A stretch of 64,000 nucleotides of DNA from Amblyomma americanum (lineage: Eukaryota > Arthropoda > Arachnida > Ixodida > Ixodidae), in NCBI RefSeq assembly GCF_052857255.1, contig NC_135497.1:349200799-349264798 (forward strand). The letters are read 5' to 3'. Within the stretch, counting starts at the first letter, position 1, and each line of letters begins with the position of its first letter. Below are positions 53,240 through 62,605 of this stretch, one piece after another. Under the pieces are notes generated by a model. The model was not told the origin of the DNA and did not search any database. It saw only the letters and a list, made by a program, of their open reading frames with translations. Position numbers and translations under genes: made by a program.

Positions 53240-53857
53240 GCAAGTGTGCTCCAAGGGCCGTTTTTGGGTGCACGCGCCCAAAGTCGGCGCTCTTAACATA
53301 CGACAGAACGGGTCTACGTATGCCCACTGCTGGAGACGCCGTCCAAATACATCGGCGTCAGCTCACGGGCGCTCGAGCACGTGTTGGAAGCAGGCTCCGG
53401 TTAACGGCAGTCGGAGTACAGCGGCGCTCTCGGGGGACTTTTCTTCGTGGCTTGCAGCTCTTCCAGGTTCCCAGAACTTCTCTTCGCGGTTTAAGTTGTC
53501 CGTTCAGCGCCCCTCAACCTCTTTTCTTCACGCCTCGAAATTCTTTCCGTCCGCACAAAGGGAGAGGCCCCCAGGGGGCCAGGGAGTGCGGACGTGACTC
53601 ACGTCGGTTCCGTGGAAAGTTGGTTTGTCTGGTGGAAATTGTGCCGATTCATGGAATAATTGTTTGCCATCACCTGTGGAAAGTCACAAGGGTCATCTGG
53701 GTGACATTTTCATGAGCGTGAGTGGACGTTTGAACATTTTATGGCCTTTTTGTGTCGACCATGTTTCCCGCCTAGCTAAGCCTACCGCTAGCGGTAAACG
53801 AACGCGGCGGCTCGGCGACAGCCGAAGCCCCCGGCGCTCGCTTCGAAACGCCGTTGC

Positions 53858-55676
53858 ATGACCATGGAGGTGACCGTAGAGGGTACGGAGATTACACCCG
53901 AAGAATTGAGAACCTCGGATTGGATCACTAAAGTGGGAAAACATGTTAAAGAACTGCAGGACCTCACGAGAGGCGAACGGCGAGGAGGCAAAGATGGAGA
54001 CGCCAGATTGGAACGCGGAGCCGAATCCGGAGAGGGCAGAAAGATAGCGGCGGAGGCGAACGCCGCATATAAAAAGCTGGGGCAGAAGAACGCGGAGCGC
54101 TCAATTGCGTCGTACCTTCCGCGTTTGCCAGCTAATGACTACAAGATAATTATTCGGCCGAAGAATGGGCTGGCGCTCGCGAAAGTTCCGACTACGAGGT
54201 TGAGTGCGGCGGTGCGTATGGCAGCGCAAATTCCATGGGTCAAAGGGCAGGACAAGGACGTGCTGATTCATAACGACAAACAAGGCACCCTGATTTTCAG
54301 CACCCCAGACATGGACACTGTCTGGAAGGTGACCAAGATTAAGTCTATCCATATCGACGACGACGAGTACGAAGTCACAGCGTACCTGGCACCGCACGAG
54401 GACTGCGGGCGGGGTGTGGTGCACGGCATCGACCCGAAACTGACCATAGAGGAACTGACAGAGGCCTTCGGTAACCCGAGGAACCCCCCGATACTTGGCG
54501 TTAGGAAGATGGGCAACTCCAGTTCGGCGATCGTCATCTTCAAACACGAGACAGTGCCGAGGTGGGTGTACTGTTACGACGTACCCCTAAAGTGCGTGCT
54601 CTACAAGAAGCGGTACGAGGTGTGCTACCGCTGTGGCGAGCTAGGACACAGATCGGACGTATGTGTCAGCGCCCAAGTTAAGTGTCTGGGATGCGGAATC
54701 ATAGCCCCACCCGAGGATCACGTATGCGAGCCCAAGTGTAAATTGTGCGGCAAAGGTCACTTGACAGCAGACCGGAAATGCAAGGAAGCTTTCAGGACCC
54801 CTTATACGATAAAGAAGAGGCAATGGGAGGCCAAGCTGGCTATGGAAGTCATGGAAGAGGAAGCGCGGAAGGCGAAGGAGACCGAAGTAGGAAGGAGCCG
54901 GTTCGAAAAGCATCAAGGGAGATCCAGGAGTCAGTCAGGAAACCAGAGCGAGTCGAGAGGGAGATCAGAGTCCTTCCCGCGTCTACCGAATCTGCGGGAA
55001 GCGGAGAAGCAAAAGAAGGCCCAACCCGGGACTGCGGGCCCCTCCGGAGGCGCTGTCGTCAACAACCCAGCGAGGCCCAAGTCTCCGAGCCGAAAGGTGG
55101 GTTGGGTGAGCGAAGCCTCCCAGGATGCACGCGATGAAGAAATCTTCCAGATTAAGGAAGAAAATCGATTGCTTAAGGCACAGCTCGCAGCGATGAGCAA
55201 GCAAATTGAGGAGCTTAGAATAGCGCTTAAGCCTAATGCAGCACCTGCGAAACAATCGCAGATGCCACAAAATCCAGTTGTAAGAGCATCAGAGGAGCAG
55301 GGTGCGGCTCAGCCGCCGGAAAAAGAAGAGGGCGAAGGAAGTAGAGAAGCCCATAATAGATATGGACACAGAGAAAGTGATAGACATGAAAATAGAACAA
55401 TTGGAGGCAAAATTTGAGGCCAAATCTAGACAGGACAATGAATGGCGCAAGGCTTTTGAAGAACGCATGTTAGGGATGTTCCAAACCCTCTCAGAGCAGC
55501 TGCATCAACGAGATAACAGCGTCGCAGAGCAAATACATCAGAGGGATAATAACCTCACTGAACAACTTAAGGAAGAATTTGCGAAAAGGGACCGGGCGTA
55601 CGAACACCTCACCCAACAAGTACTAGGAAACCAGATGAATCAGCTGATTGGCAATCATGGCTCACAGATCCAGTAA
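53858..55676 (+). pseudogene. LINE ORF1: RRM-like and three CCHC-type knuckles, coiled coil after a frameshift
   Basis: The ATG at 53858 opens 519 codons ending at 55417. A basic N-terminal region is followed by an RRM-like block (about residues 170-250, with TIEELTEAFGNPRNPPILGV and SSSAIVIFKHE). Three zinc knuckles follow from residue 256: CYRCGELGHRSDVC (CX2CX4HX4C), CLGCGIIAPPEDHVC, and CKLCGKGHLTADRKC. Glutamate/arginine-rich sequence and a first coiled coil (EENRLLKAQLAAMSKQIEEL) then appear. In the next frame (55302-55676) a second coiled coil follows (KIEQLEAKFEAKSRQDNEW, LSEQLHQRDNSV) and ends NHGSQIQ at 55676. One base lost or gained near 55320-55345 explains this. The full protein would be about 605 residues and would bind element RNA. 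Confidence 0.85.
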
Positions 55677-58600
55677 AACCACCGTTTGGCAATGGAATTG
55701 TAGAGGTTTCACGCGCAAGCGTGCTGTCTTGCAGGAATTCCTGAGGAACGGGGACCGACCGGAGCTAATAGCACTACAAGAATGCGGCAGAAAAGCAAAA
55801 TTGTCGGGGTACAAATCATACGTAGGCGAGGGTGAAAACACGCAGGTGGCCACCCTAGTCAAACGAAACATCACGGCGGTGCAGCATAACATCGGGAGTA
55901 CAGAAATAGACCATGCTCTCGTAGAACTGATACCGCGAAGAAAGAGAGAAAGTAGCTTGTTCGTATTAAATGTCTACAGTTCTCCCAAACAAAGGAAATG
56001 TGAATTCGGGGATCTCTTCGCAACGACGCGACGTAAGATAAAGAACAACCCGCTGTTGATCGTGGGGGACTTCAATGCTCACCATTCGGCATGGGGATAT
56101 AAACAGGCTTCAATCAAGGGCAGGAAATTGTGGGACGACATACAGACTCATAATCTGGATTTGATAACCGACCCGCTGCAACCCACAAGGAAGGGAAATA
56201 GTGTCGCGAGTGACACAACACCTGACCTCACCTTGACGGGGAGCGGCACTAGAGCCACGTGGTGCAATACAAACGAGGATCTGGGAAGCGATCACAAGAT
56301 CATAGAAGTGGTGGTAGAAGGAGGCCCGACAATTCCCGGGAAACGGAAGGTAGAGGCCGTAAATTGGGACGCTTTCAGGGCACTCAGGGACAACCCGGCT
56401 CCCGTCTCTGACATTGCGGAATGGAGCGATGGGGTGGTACGGTCTGCTAAAGAGGCCACCGAAGCGGTGGAAATCGAGGGGGACAATGAAGCCGTAGACA
56501 GGAGATTAATAAATCTCTGGAGGAAAAAGAAAGGGTTGGAGGATCGACTTCGACAAAGGAGATGGGATCGGAATATCAGGAAACAGATAGCGGCTTTAAA
56601 CAGAGAAATTGAAGAGCACGCAATCGCACTCACGAAGCAGAATTGGGGGAACGTCTGCGATCAGATGGAGACGAATATGAGTACCGCACGAACGTGGCGA
56701 CTTCTTCGCCACCTCTTAGATCCGGATAACACAAAGTCAGCGTCCAAACAACAGCTGGAAAGACTGGCGCATCAGTTTGAAGGCACTAAGAAGGAACTAT
56801 TAGAAGAAGTTCGCAACAGGTACATAAATCCCGCCGGACCCGAACCCCTCCCGGACTATGAAGGGGGAGAGAATTCGGAATTAGACGCCCCGCTCTCCCT
56901 GGCAGAAGTCAGAGCGGAGATTAATCGCCTGCGGACTAAGTCAGCAGCGGGGCCGGATAGAGTGAGCAACAGAATGCTTCGTAATTTAGACGACAGGTCC
57001 ATCGCCAACATCGCAACGTACATGCAGGAGTGCTGGGAGAAAGGGACAATACCACAGGAGTGGAAACTCGCAAATCTTATTTTCATTCCCAAGTCGGGGA
57101 AGAAACTGGGCCTCGAGAACCTCAGGCCGATATCGCTCACCTCCTGCGTGGGTAAGCTTATGGAACATGTCGTTCAGACGCGGCTCAGTAGGTACATAGA
57201 GGACAATGGGCTATACCCAGACACCATGATCGGCTTCCGACCAAAGCTGTCGGCATGCGACGTGATGCTGCAACTCAAGGACCAAATTATAGACAAGCAA
57301 ACCCGAGACACGAAAGTGATTGTGGGGTTGGATGTGGCAAAGGCATTTGACAACGTGAGGCACGTGTCGATCTTAGAGAATCTGAACTCACTAAATGTAG
57401 GTAAGAGAGTGTATAGTTACATCAAGGACTTTCTTACGAACAGGAAAGCCACTCTCAAGATAGGGGAAGACTCCATCGAGGACATTATACTTGGTAACAC
57501 AGGAACGCCGCAAGGCTCGGTGTTATCACCGACCCTCTTCAACATTGCGATGTTGAGACTCCCCGTACTGTTGGCGGACATTGAGAATTTAAACCACACA
57601 ATGTACGCGGATGACATAACATTATGGATAAATAAGGGGAGTGACGGACAAATTGAAAGCTCTCTGCAAAAAGCAATTGACATCATTGAAGAGTACCTGA
57701 AACCCAAGGGACTTAAATGCTCGGCCGAAAAGTCGGAAGCACCGTTCCTGATGCCCCCTGGAAAACGGCGGCTTCACCAAAAGCACGAGGCAGACATCCA
57801 CCTGTATGTCAATGGCGGAGAGATCCCCGCGGTTGACAGTATCCGCGTCCTCGGGCTAAGGATTCAGGCGAATCGGAAGAATCATGAAACGCTTGCTAGG
57901 TTAGAAGCTAGTGCAAATCAGACGTGTCGCCTTATCAGAAGAATAGCGAACAGGCACGCTGGGATGAAGGAGGCGAATCTCTTGAGACTCGTGCAAGCCT
58001 TCGTAATCAGTAGGATAGTGTACGTGGCACCCTACCTGAAACTCAACGGAGCGGAACGGAACAAGCTCGAAATCATTATCAGGAAAAGTGTCAAGGTCGC
58101 ACTCGGCCTACCCCCGAACACATCCACCGAGAGACTTATGAAGCTAGGGGTCTCCAACACTCTCGCGGAGCTCATTGAGGCTGCCCTTACCGCTCAGCAT
58201 CAAAGGCTACTCGGTTCTGAAACGGGGAGGAAAATTTTAGTGAGATTGGGCTACGAGCCCAAGCATGAACATGCCCGCTCACGAGCCATACCACGACAAA
58301 TCAGGGACAAGATTAAAATCCCTCCGCTGCCCAGAAACATGCACCCCGCCTTTCACGAAGGCAGGCGCAAAGACAGGTCAGAAGCATTACATGCTAGGTA
58401 TACAGGTCGACAGGACGTCCTGTATACGGACGCTGCAATATATGAGAGCAAAGCCGCACACGCGGCTGTGGCGGTTAAGGAAGACGGAACCCCGGTGGCG
58501 TGCTGCACAGTCAGTGGTGTCAAGACAGTAGAAGCTGAGGAAGTGGCGATAGCCTTAGCCGCCAGCCAAGGAGGGGTCAAGGTGGTCATTAGCGATTCAA

Positions 58601-59184
58601 AAAACGCTGTGAGAAATTACGAATCGGGGAGGGTGACGGAGACTGCCATCCGTATATTAAGCAGGGAAGGAGGACCCAGAGAACTGGTTCTGCTCGTTTG
58701 GGCACCAGCTCACCAAGGACTTAAAGGGAACGAGGAGGCTCATTCGGTCGCCCGAGGTCTCACTTACCGGTCGACCCCTGGGACCTCCCAAATCTCTGGA
58801 AGTACAAACAGCACAGAGGATATGCGCGCATACCAGGAAATCACACAATATTACAGACTAAATCGTCAGATTTATCCGGGAGCGGACAAAACGCTCAATA
58901 AAAAAGAGGAGGTTCTTTGGAGGAAATTACAGACAGGGGTTTTTCCCAACCCAGTACTCTACAGCAAGTGGCATCCTACAGTATTCAGGTCAAAGTGCAA
59001 ATTTTGCGATCAGCCAGCAAATTTGGTCCACATGGTGTGGACGTGCCCGGCTAAATATGATAGCTCACGCACTATAGAATCCTGGGAGGCTTTGCTCCGC
59101 AGCCCAGACCCCAACGTCCAGCAAGACATCATCGGTCAAGCCCTTGCTGCTGCTGTATCCCAAGGGATCCCGGCCGAAGGCTAG
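55657..59184 (+). CDS. LINE ORF2: APE endonuclease, reverse transcriptase, RNase H, uninterrupted
   Basis: The ATG at 55657 overlaps the end of ORF1 (ends 55676) in another frame; an alternative TTG three codons upstream is in frame. The 1,175-codon frame has endonuclease motifs WQWNCRGF (residue about 12), LQECG, IVGDFNAHH (aspartate about 138) and GSDHKII (about 212). RT blocks are IFIPKSGKK, LDVAKAFDNVRH (motif A, about 559), GTPQGSVLSPTLFN (B) and MYADDITLW (C, about 650). RNase H reads LYTDAAIYESK (about 925), AEEVAIALAASQGG, ISDSKNA and WAPAHQGLKGNEEAH. A CX2CX(7-8)H-type tail (CKFCDQPANLVHMVWTC, about 1114) follows. All catalytic residues I can check are present. This is a candidate active copy apart from ORF1. 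Confidence 0.93.
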   Translation: MAHRSSKTTVWQWNCRGFTRKRAVLQEFLRNGDRPELIALQECGRKAKLSGYKSYVGEGENTQVATLVKRNITAVQHNIGSTEIDHALVELIPRRKRESSLFVLNVYSSPKQRKCEFGDLFATTRRKIKNNPLLIVGDFNAHHSAWGYKQASIKGRKLWDDIQTHNLDLITDPLQPTRKGNSVASDTTPDLTLTGSGTRATWCNTNEDLGSDHKIIEVVVEGGPTIPGKRKVEAVNWDAFRALRDNPAPVSDIAEWSDGVVRSAKEATEAVEIEGDNEAVDRRLINLWRKKKGLEDRLRQRRWDRNIRKQIAALNREIEEHAIALTKQNWGNVCDQMETNMSTARTWRLLRHLLDPDNTKSASKQQLERLAHQFEGTKKELLEEVRNRYINPAGPEPLPDYEGGENSELDAPLSLAEVRAEINRLRTKSAAGPDRVSNRMLRNLDDRSIANIATYMQECWEKGTIPQEWKLANLIFIPKSGKKLGLENLRPISLTSCVGKLMEHVVQTRLSRYIEDNGLYPDTMIGFRPKLSACDVMLQLKDQIIDKQTRDTKVIVGLDVAKAFDNVRHVSILENLNSLNVGKRVYSYIKDFLTNRKATLKIGEDSIEDIILGNTGTPQGSVLSPTLFNIAMLRLPVLLADIENLNHTMYADDITLWINKGSDGQIESSLQKAIDIIEEYLKPKGLKCSAEKSEAPFLMPPGKRRLHQKHEADIHLYVNGGEIPAVDSIRVLGLRIQANRKNHETLARLEASANQTCRLIRRIANRHAGMKEANLLRLVQAFVISRIVYVAPYLKLNGAERNKLEIIIRKSVKVALGLPPNTSTERLMKLGVSNTLAELIEAALTAQHQRLLGSETGRKILVRLGYEPKHEHARSRAIPRQIRDKIKIPPLPRNMHPAFHEGRRKDRSEALHARYTGRQDVLYTDAAIYESKAAHAAVAVKEDGTPVACCTVSGVKTVEAEEVAIALAASQGGVKVVISDSKNAVRNYESGRVTETAIRILSREGGPRELVLLVWAPAHQGLKGNEEAHSVARGLTYRSTPGTSQISGSTNSTEDMRAYQEITQYYRLNRQIYPGADKTLNKKEEVLWRKLQTGVFPNPVLYSKWHPTVFRSKCKFCDQPANLVHMVWTCPAKYDSSRTIESWEALLRSPDPNVQQDIIGQALAAAVSQGIPAEG

Positions 59185-59246
59185 GGCCGACAGGGGAGAT
59201 GGACTTCTCTCCTGGCGTTCATTGACTGGTGTTACAATAAAGTTGT

Positions 59247-59264
59247 TTCTCTCTCTCTCTCTCC
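59247..59264 (+). repeat. (TC)n tail at the LINE 3' end
   Basis: About eight TC units follow AATAAAGTTGTT at the end of the LINE. Such short simple-repeat tails replace poly(A) in some I/R1 elements. Confidence 0.75.
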
Positions 59265-59952
59265 GCACAAAGAAGCACCAGAGTATAACGCAGTTTTTTC
59301 TACCTCTTTCATTTCATTTCCCCATTCTGCCTGCTATCCTGCTATCCGCTGCCCCAGCTCAGGTGCTTCAGTATCGATTGCATATGCCGGGGCTAGCAAA
59401 AATATTTTCCTTCCTTTTCGTCATTATTTCAATAAAACCACCACTACTACTACATGCCTCTGACGCCGTTCTGTTCTCCTCAGTACTCAATCCACATGGT
59501 CTTGGCCCGCCTTCGCGGCGTGTATTGGCGCCTGAGAAATGGCTGTTGGACAGACTAAGAGAGGAGGAAAAAAGCCAGTGACTTTTGTTCTTTCAGAGCG
59601 AGAACCTTATAGGGTGTGCGAGTATCGCATTTTTGCCTGCGAACTGAATAGTTTCGAATTATTATGAATATAGGCAAAGAAAAAATACATATTGCTGGTA
59701 ACGACTGAAATGCGCTAACAGACGGGACAGAAAAGAAGAACACATACACATGCGATGGTGTCTATATTCTCTTCCGTACCGTTGATGCTGTCCAGTCGTT
59801 TGCGTCAACATTCACCAACCAGCCCGACCTAGCTCTCTTCAGTGAACAAAATATCGACAGTCAAAAAAAGTTTTTCGCACAACAAAACAAGGAAATATGT
59901 ATCAGACCATAACTTTATTTTGGTCGTTATTGTGGGGGGATTCACTCGTTTG
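59265..59952. other. Unassigned stretch with no supported gene
   Basis: Open frames here are low-complexity (phenylalanine/leucine-rich) and have no motif. No tandem repeat is visible. Confidence 0.45.
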
Positions 59953-60000
59953 GTTTTACGAGGTTTAACGTCCCAAAGTCCGGGAAATCAGCTTCGAAGG
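59953..60000 (-). repeat. SINE 3' end scrap, minus strand
   Basis: On the minus strand TTTGGGACGTTAAACCTCGT is the conserved end of the common SINE. The remaining body is missing. Confidence 0.55.
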
Positions 60001-60114
60001 CGCAGCAAAGGTGTCTGCATTGGTGGAAGGGGTGGGTGGACAATTTTCAATTCTCAGAAAATAAGAATGGTTTAGCCGGGGCGAACACATGTGCATGTGC
60101 ATGGAAGAAACACA

Positions 60115-60753
60115 CGCCAGAAGTGGAAACGTTTTGCATTCCATACGTGAAAGGCGTGAGCGAGACGCTGGCACGCATTCACGGTAAAGAAGGGTGCCAA
60201 CAACGCACAGTCTGTTGAGTGGCTTTACGAGTACCACCATCGGACGCCTTCTCCCCCCCCCCCCCAAAACGGCCGTCACCCAAAAGAAAGGGCCCAAGCG
60301 GTTGTATACCAAATGTCCTGCTCGGTCTTCCCGGAATCGTACATAGGGGAAACGAAGAACTTCGCCGAAATAATGAGGCAACACAAAGCGGACGTCCGAC
60401 AAATGAACCGTGACCGCAGCGCTGCGGCCGAACACTGCGAGGCATGCGACCACCGAATGGACGTTGACGGCACTAATGTACTGGAAACCGAAGCTAACCC
60501 GCACAGGAGGCTTCTACTTGAGTCGTGGCACATCCAACAGACAGGGAAGAATGTTAATCGCGCCCTGGGGACACTTCCCGCTTCTTACATCCATGGTTTG
60601 CAGCCACTGCCCCGGATGTCTTCAACACGAGGGCTTAAAAAGCCGAGGTTCGAACCATCCGAGGGTTTGTCGACAGCCCGGCGCCGAGATGCGGCGATTT
60701 CCCTGTTAATCCCCGTCAGCAGGAAGCGTGCATGGCGAGGCAAGCGGGCGTAG
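60115..60753 (+). pseudogene. PLE GIY-YIG endonuclease fragment (YIGETKN subfamily)
   Basis: The translation reads CIPYVKGVSETLARIHGKEG, a linker typical of a PLE group different from the concatemer. Then, after a stop and a frame change, QMSCSVFPESYIGETKNFAE (read in part), MNRDRSAAAEHCEACDHRMD, LETEANPHRRLLLESWHIQQ and NRALGTLPASYIHGL follow. The YIG of GIY-YIG, an EHC zinc-binding segment and the catalytic-region E.NPHRRLLLESW are present. The RT is absent. The open frame from 60313 runs on to 60753 into a basic tail of uncertain origin. Confidence 0.82.
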
Positions 60754-61716
60754 ACCGGCGAAGGCAAAGACCGAGCCAGAGGAAAGGAGCCAAGACGTTT
60801 TCCCGAAACCGCCCGCCCCCCTTCGCCCGTCTAAGGAAACCACCGCAGTGATAGCGTAGCATAGCGCATGGTCAGCGCGGACGCGGCAAGCAGACGCCGC
60901 GTCTAAGCCGCGACGGCGTCGAAGTCAGAGGATGGGGCATACCAACGGGTCCCGAGAAGCGGGCCTGCTTAACGAAACGCTGAAGCGTGTTCAGAGGCAG
61001 CAACGACAGGCTGGCGCCTCTTTCCAGATTTTGCGGGGACGCCTGTCAACAGTCGTCCCGAAGACGAGTAGTCTGCTACTCGCAGCGGTAGCGATCGGTT
61101 GAATATCGGTAATTGGCGTAAAGCTGGGAGCCGCATGGGAATGTTTTGATGTATTTTCATATGTTTCTCTTTTTACTTTTTAAGGAAGAGAGTTTGAGTA
61201 ATACTGTGGAAGAATGGGGCGTGGCACGTAAACCTGTTGGCCCAAGCATTTCGAGGGTTCATTCCCGGAATTACATTTTCTTATAGCAATTTAGATGTGC
61301 TGTGTATTTCAGGGAGAGGGTTTGAACCTTGCCGAAATTGGAGGGCGTGCCATGAAGTTTGTAAACCAATGATGGGTTATTTTGCTGTTGATTGGGCGAT
61401 GCAAGAGGTGGGCCGGGTTTCTAGGTCTTTAAAACCAGGGTCCGGAGCCATGGGAGATCGTTCTGAGCTAGATTTAGATCCCTTGCATCTTCGGCGGTGC
61501 CAATGAAGGAAGATTTTCACTTAGCCAGTTCCATGTAACCGCCATCGCCCCCCATACACCTTGCCCTCGTCTCCCGCATAGCAGCTCATAAGGAGGAAAA
61601 TCAGGCGTTGTCCTCCCCAGAGGTTTGGAAAAACCACGTGACCTAATCAGAAAAAGAAAAATTAAGCTTCGTAAATAAAATACTTTCCGAAGTGGGTTCC
61701 GCACCCACGAAGGGAA
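60754..61716. other. Unassigned stretch with no supported gene
   Basis: No family resemblance was found. The left part is GC-rich with many CGs, unlike the AT-rich flanks; this could be the far part of the PLE. An open frame at 61237-61506 has no motif. Confidence 0.45.
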
Positions 61717-61926
61717 CCCGCCGCATTGGCTCAGTGGATAGGGCGCGATGTCAGTGCACGCTAAACATCCCCAGGTGGTCTAAATTATTCCAGAACCCTC
61801 CACTACGGCACCTTTTTCTTCTTTTTTTTTCACTCCCTCCATTTTCCCTTTACGGCGCGGTTCAGGTGTCAGCCGATATGAAAGACAGATACTGCGCCAT
61901 TTCCTTTCTCAAAAAACCAATTTTCA
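61717..61926 (+). repeat. SINE (family 1, long form) with deleted head centre, plus strand
   Basis: CCCGCCGCATTGGCTCAGTGG marks the head, but box B is deleted: the sequence jumps to GCGATGTCAGTGCACGC. The body continues through CCAGGTGGTCTAAATTATTC, CCCTCCACTACGGCACC and ACAGATACTGCGCCATTTCC to AAAAAACCAATTTTCA. Confidence 0.8.
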
Positions 61927-61945
61927 ATTTTTACTCTCAAGGTTA

Positions 61946-62020
61946 GTTTTGAGGAAAGGAAATGGCGCAGTAACTGTCTCACATATATCGGTGGACGCTC
62001 GAACCACGCCGTGAGAGGAC
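61946..62020 (-). repeat. SINE 3' fragment, inverted next to the previous SINE
   Basis: On the minus strand CGTGGTTCGAGCGTCCACCG, ACAGTTACTGCGCCATTTCC and TTTCCTCAAAACTAACC match the end of the long SINE form. It lies tail to tail with the plus-strand copy, 20 bp apart. Confidence 0.75.
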
Positions 62021-62299
62021 TGACCTCTGGCCCACTTGAAGGTCAAAACCGTAAGCGCCGCGAAATCGTTACGAGGTAGCATAGTGAAGCTTTCGCATCA
62101 AAAGTGAAGGAAAATAATGTTGCCGGCCGTGGCAATTGCTATCTAATATCTTAACCACCCGAGCTGCAGCCGGCGGAGGAGAAAGGGAAATGATATCGAG
62201 GAGAAATATAAAGGGGAGCGATAGCAAGGAAGCACATGATCGAGTATTCGGGTGTGGCTCAATCCCCGGTCCGCTTTCGAAGGGGGATGCCATTCACAT

Positions 62300-62470
62300 A
62301 CCTGGCTTAATATCTCATATGGGCCCTTGAGGCTTGGGTGTTACGCATATTTTTGAAAGTATGGCGGAGTGCTTGGCGTAACGCACTCTGGCACAGGTCA
62401 GCCCGGTATTGCACTGCCTCCGGTATTGGCCCGTGGCCTACGGCCTATTGCGCGCGCTTTTCTTCTGTCT
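62300..62470 (+). repeat. Interspersed repeat related to 6085-6238
   Basis: The shared words are TGGCTTAATATCTC (against TGGTTTAATATCTG), CTTATTTTTGAAA-like text, GCGGAGTGCTTG, CCCGGTATTGCACTGCCTCC and GCGCGC..TTTTCTT. It may be a SINE family without a recognised tRNA head here. Confidence 0.6.
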
Positions 62471-62489
62471 CTTTACTCCCATCTTTCAC

Positions 62490-62605
62490 CTCCTACTATC
62501 AGCACGCAGGCAGCTGGGCGTGGCTCCGCATTGAGCCAGTAAGCAAGCCCGTGCTTTTCCATTCGTCCTTCTGTCGACAACTCAACTCAACTCGAAAAAA
62601 GGAAG
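62490..62605 (+). repeat. LINE-derived 3' sequence related to about 17140-17240
   Basis: The words GTGGCTCCGCATTGAGCCAG, TAAGCAAGCCCGTGCTTTTCC and ATTCGTCCTTCTGTC correspond to GTGGCTCGGCTTCAGCCAG, GGCAGGCCTGTGTACTTTCC and ATTCTTCCTGTC near 17190 and 31620. These are probably 3' ends of one retroelement family. Confidence 0.5.

Larger units (their letters stand above)
53240..59264 (+). mobile_element. Nearly intact I-type LINE (RRM/CCHC ORF1; EN-RT-RNase H ORF2)
   Basis: A 5'UTR of at least 550 bp (a part is shared with 47040-47500) precedes ORF1 (53858, frameshifted near 55330) and a complete ORF2. The 3' end is AATAAAGTTGTTT followed by (TC)n at 59247-59264. I could not place the 5' end or a target duplication; 53240 is an estimate. 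It is by far the best preserved element in the window. Confidence 0.88.

Noticed and set aside
53858..59184. ORF1 and ORF2 as host genes (zinc-finger protein and nuclease)
   Set aside because: The RRM/CCHC plus endonuclease-RT-RNase H order and the simple-repeat tail are those of a LINE.
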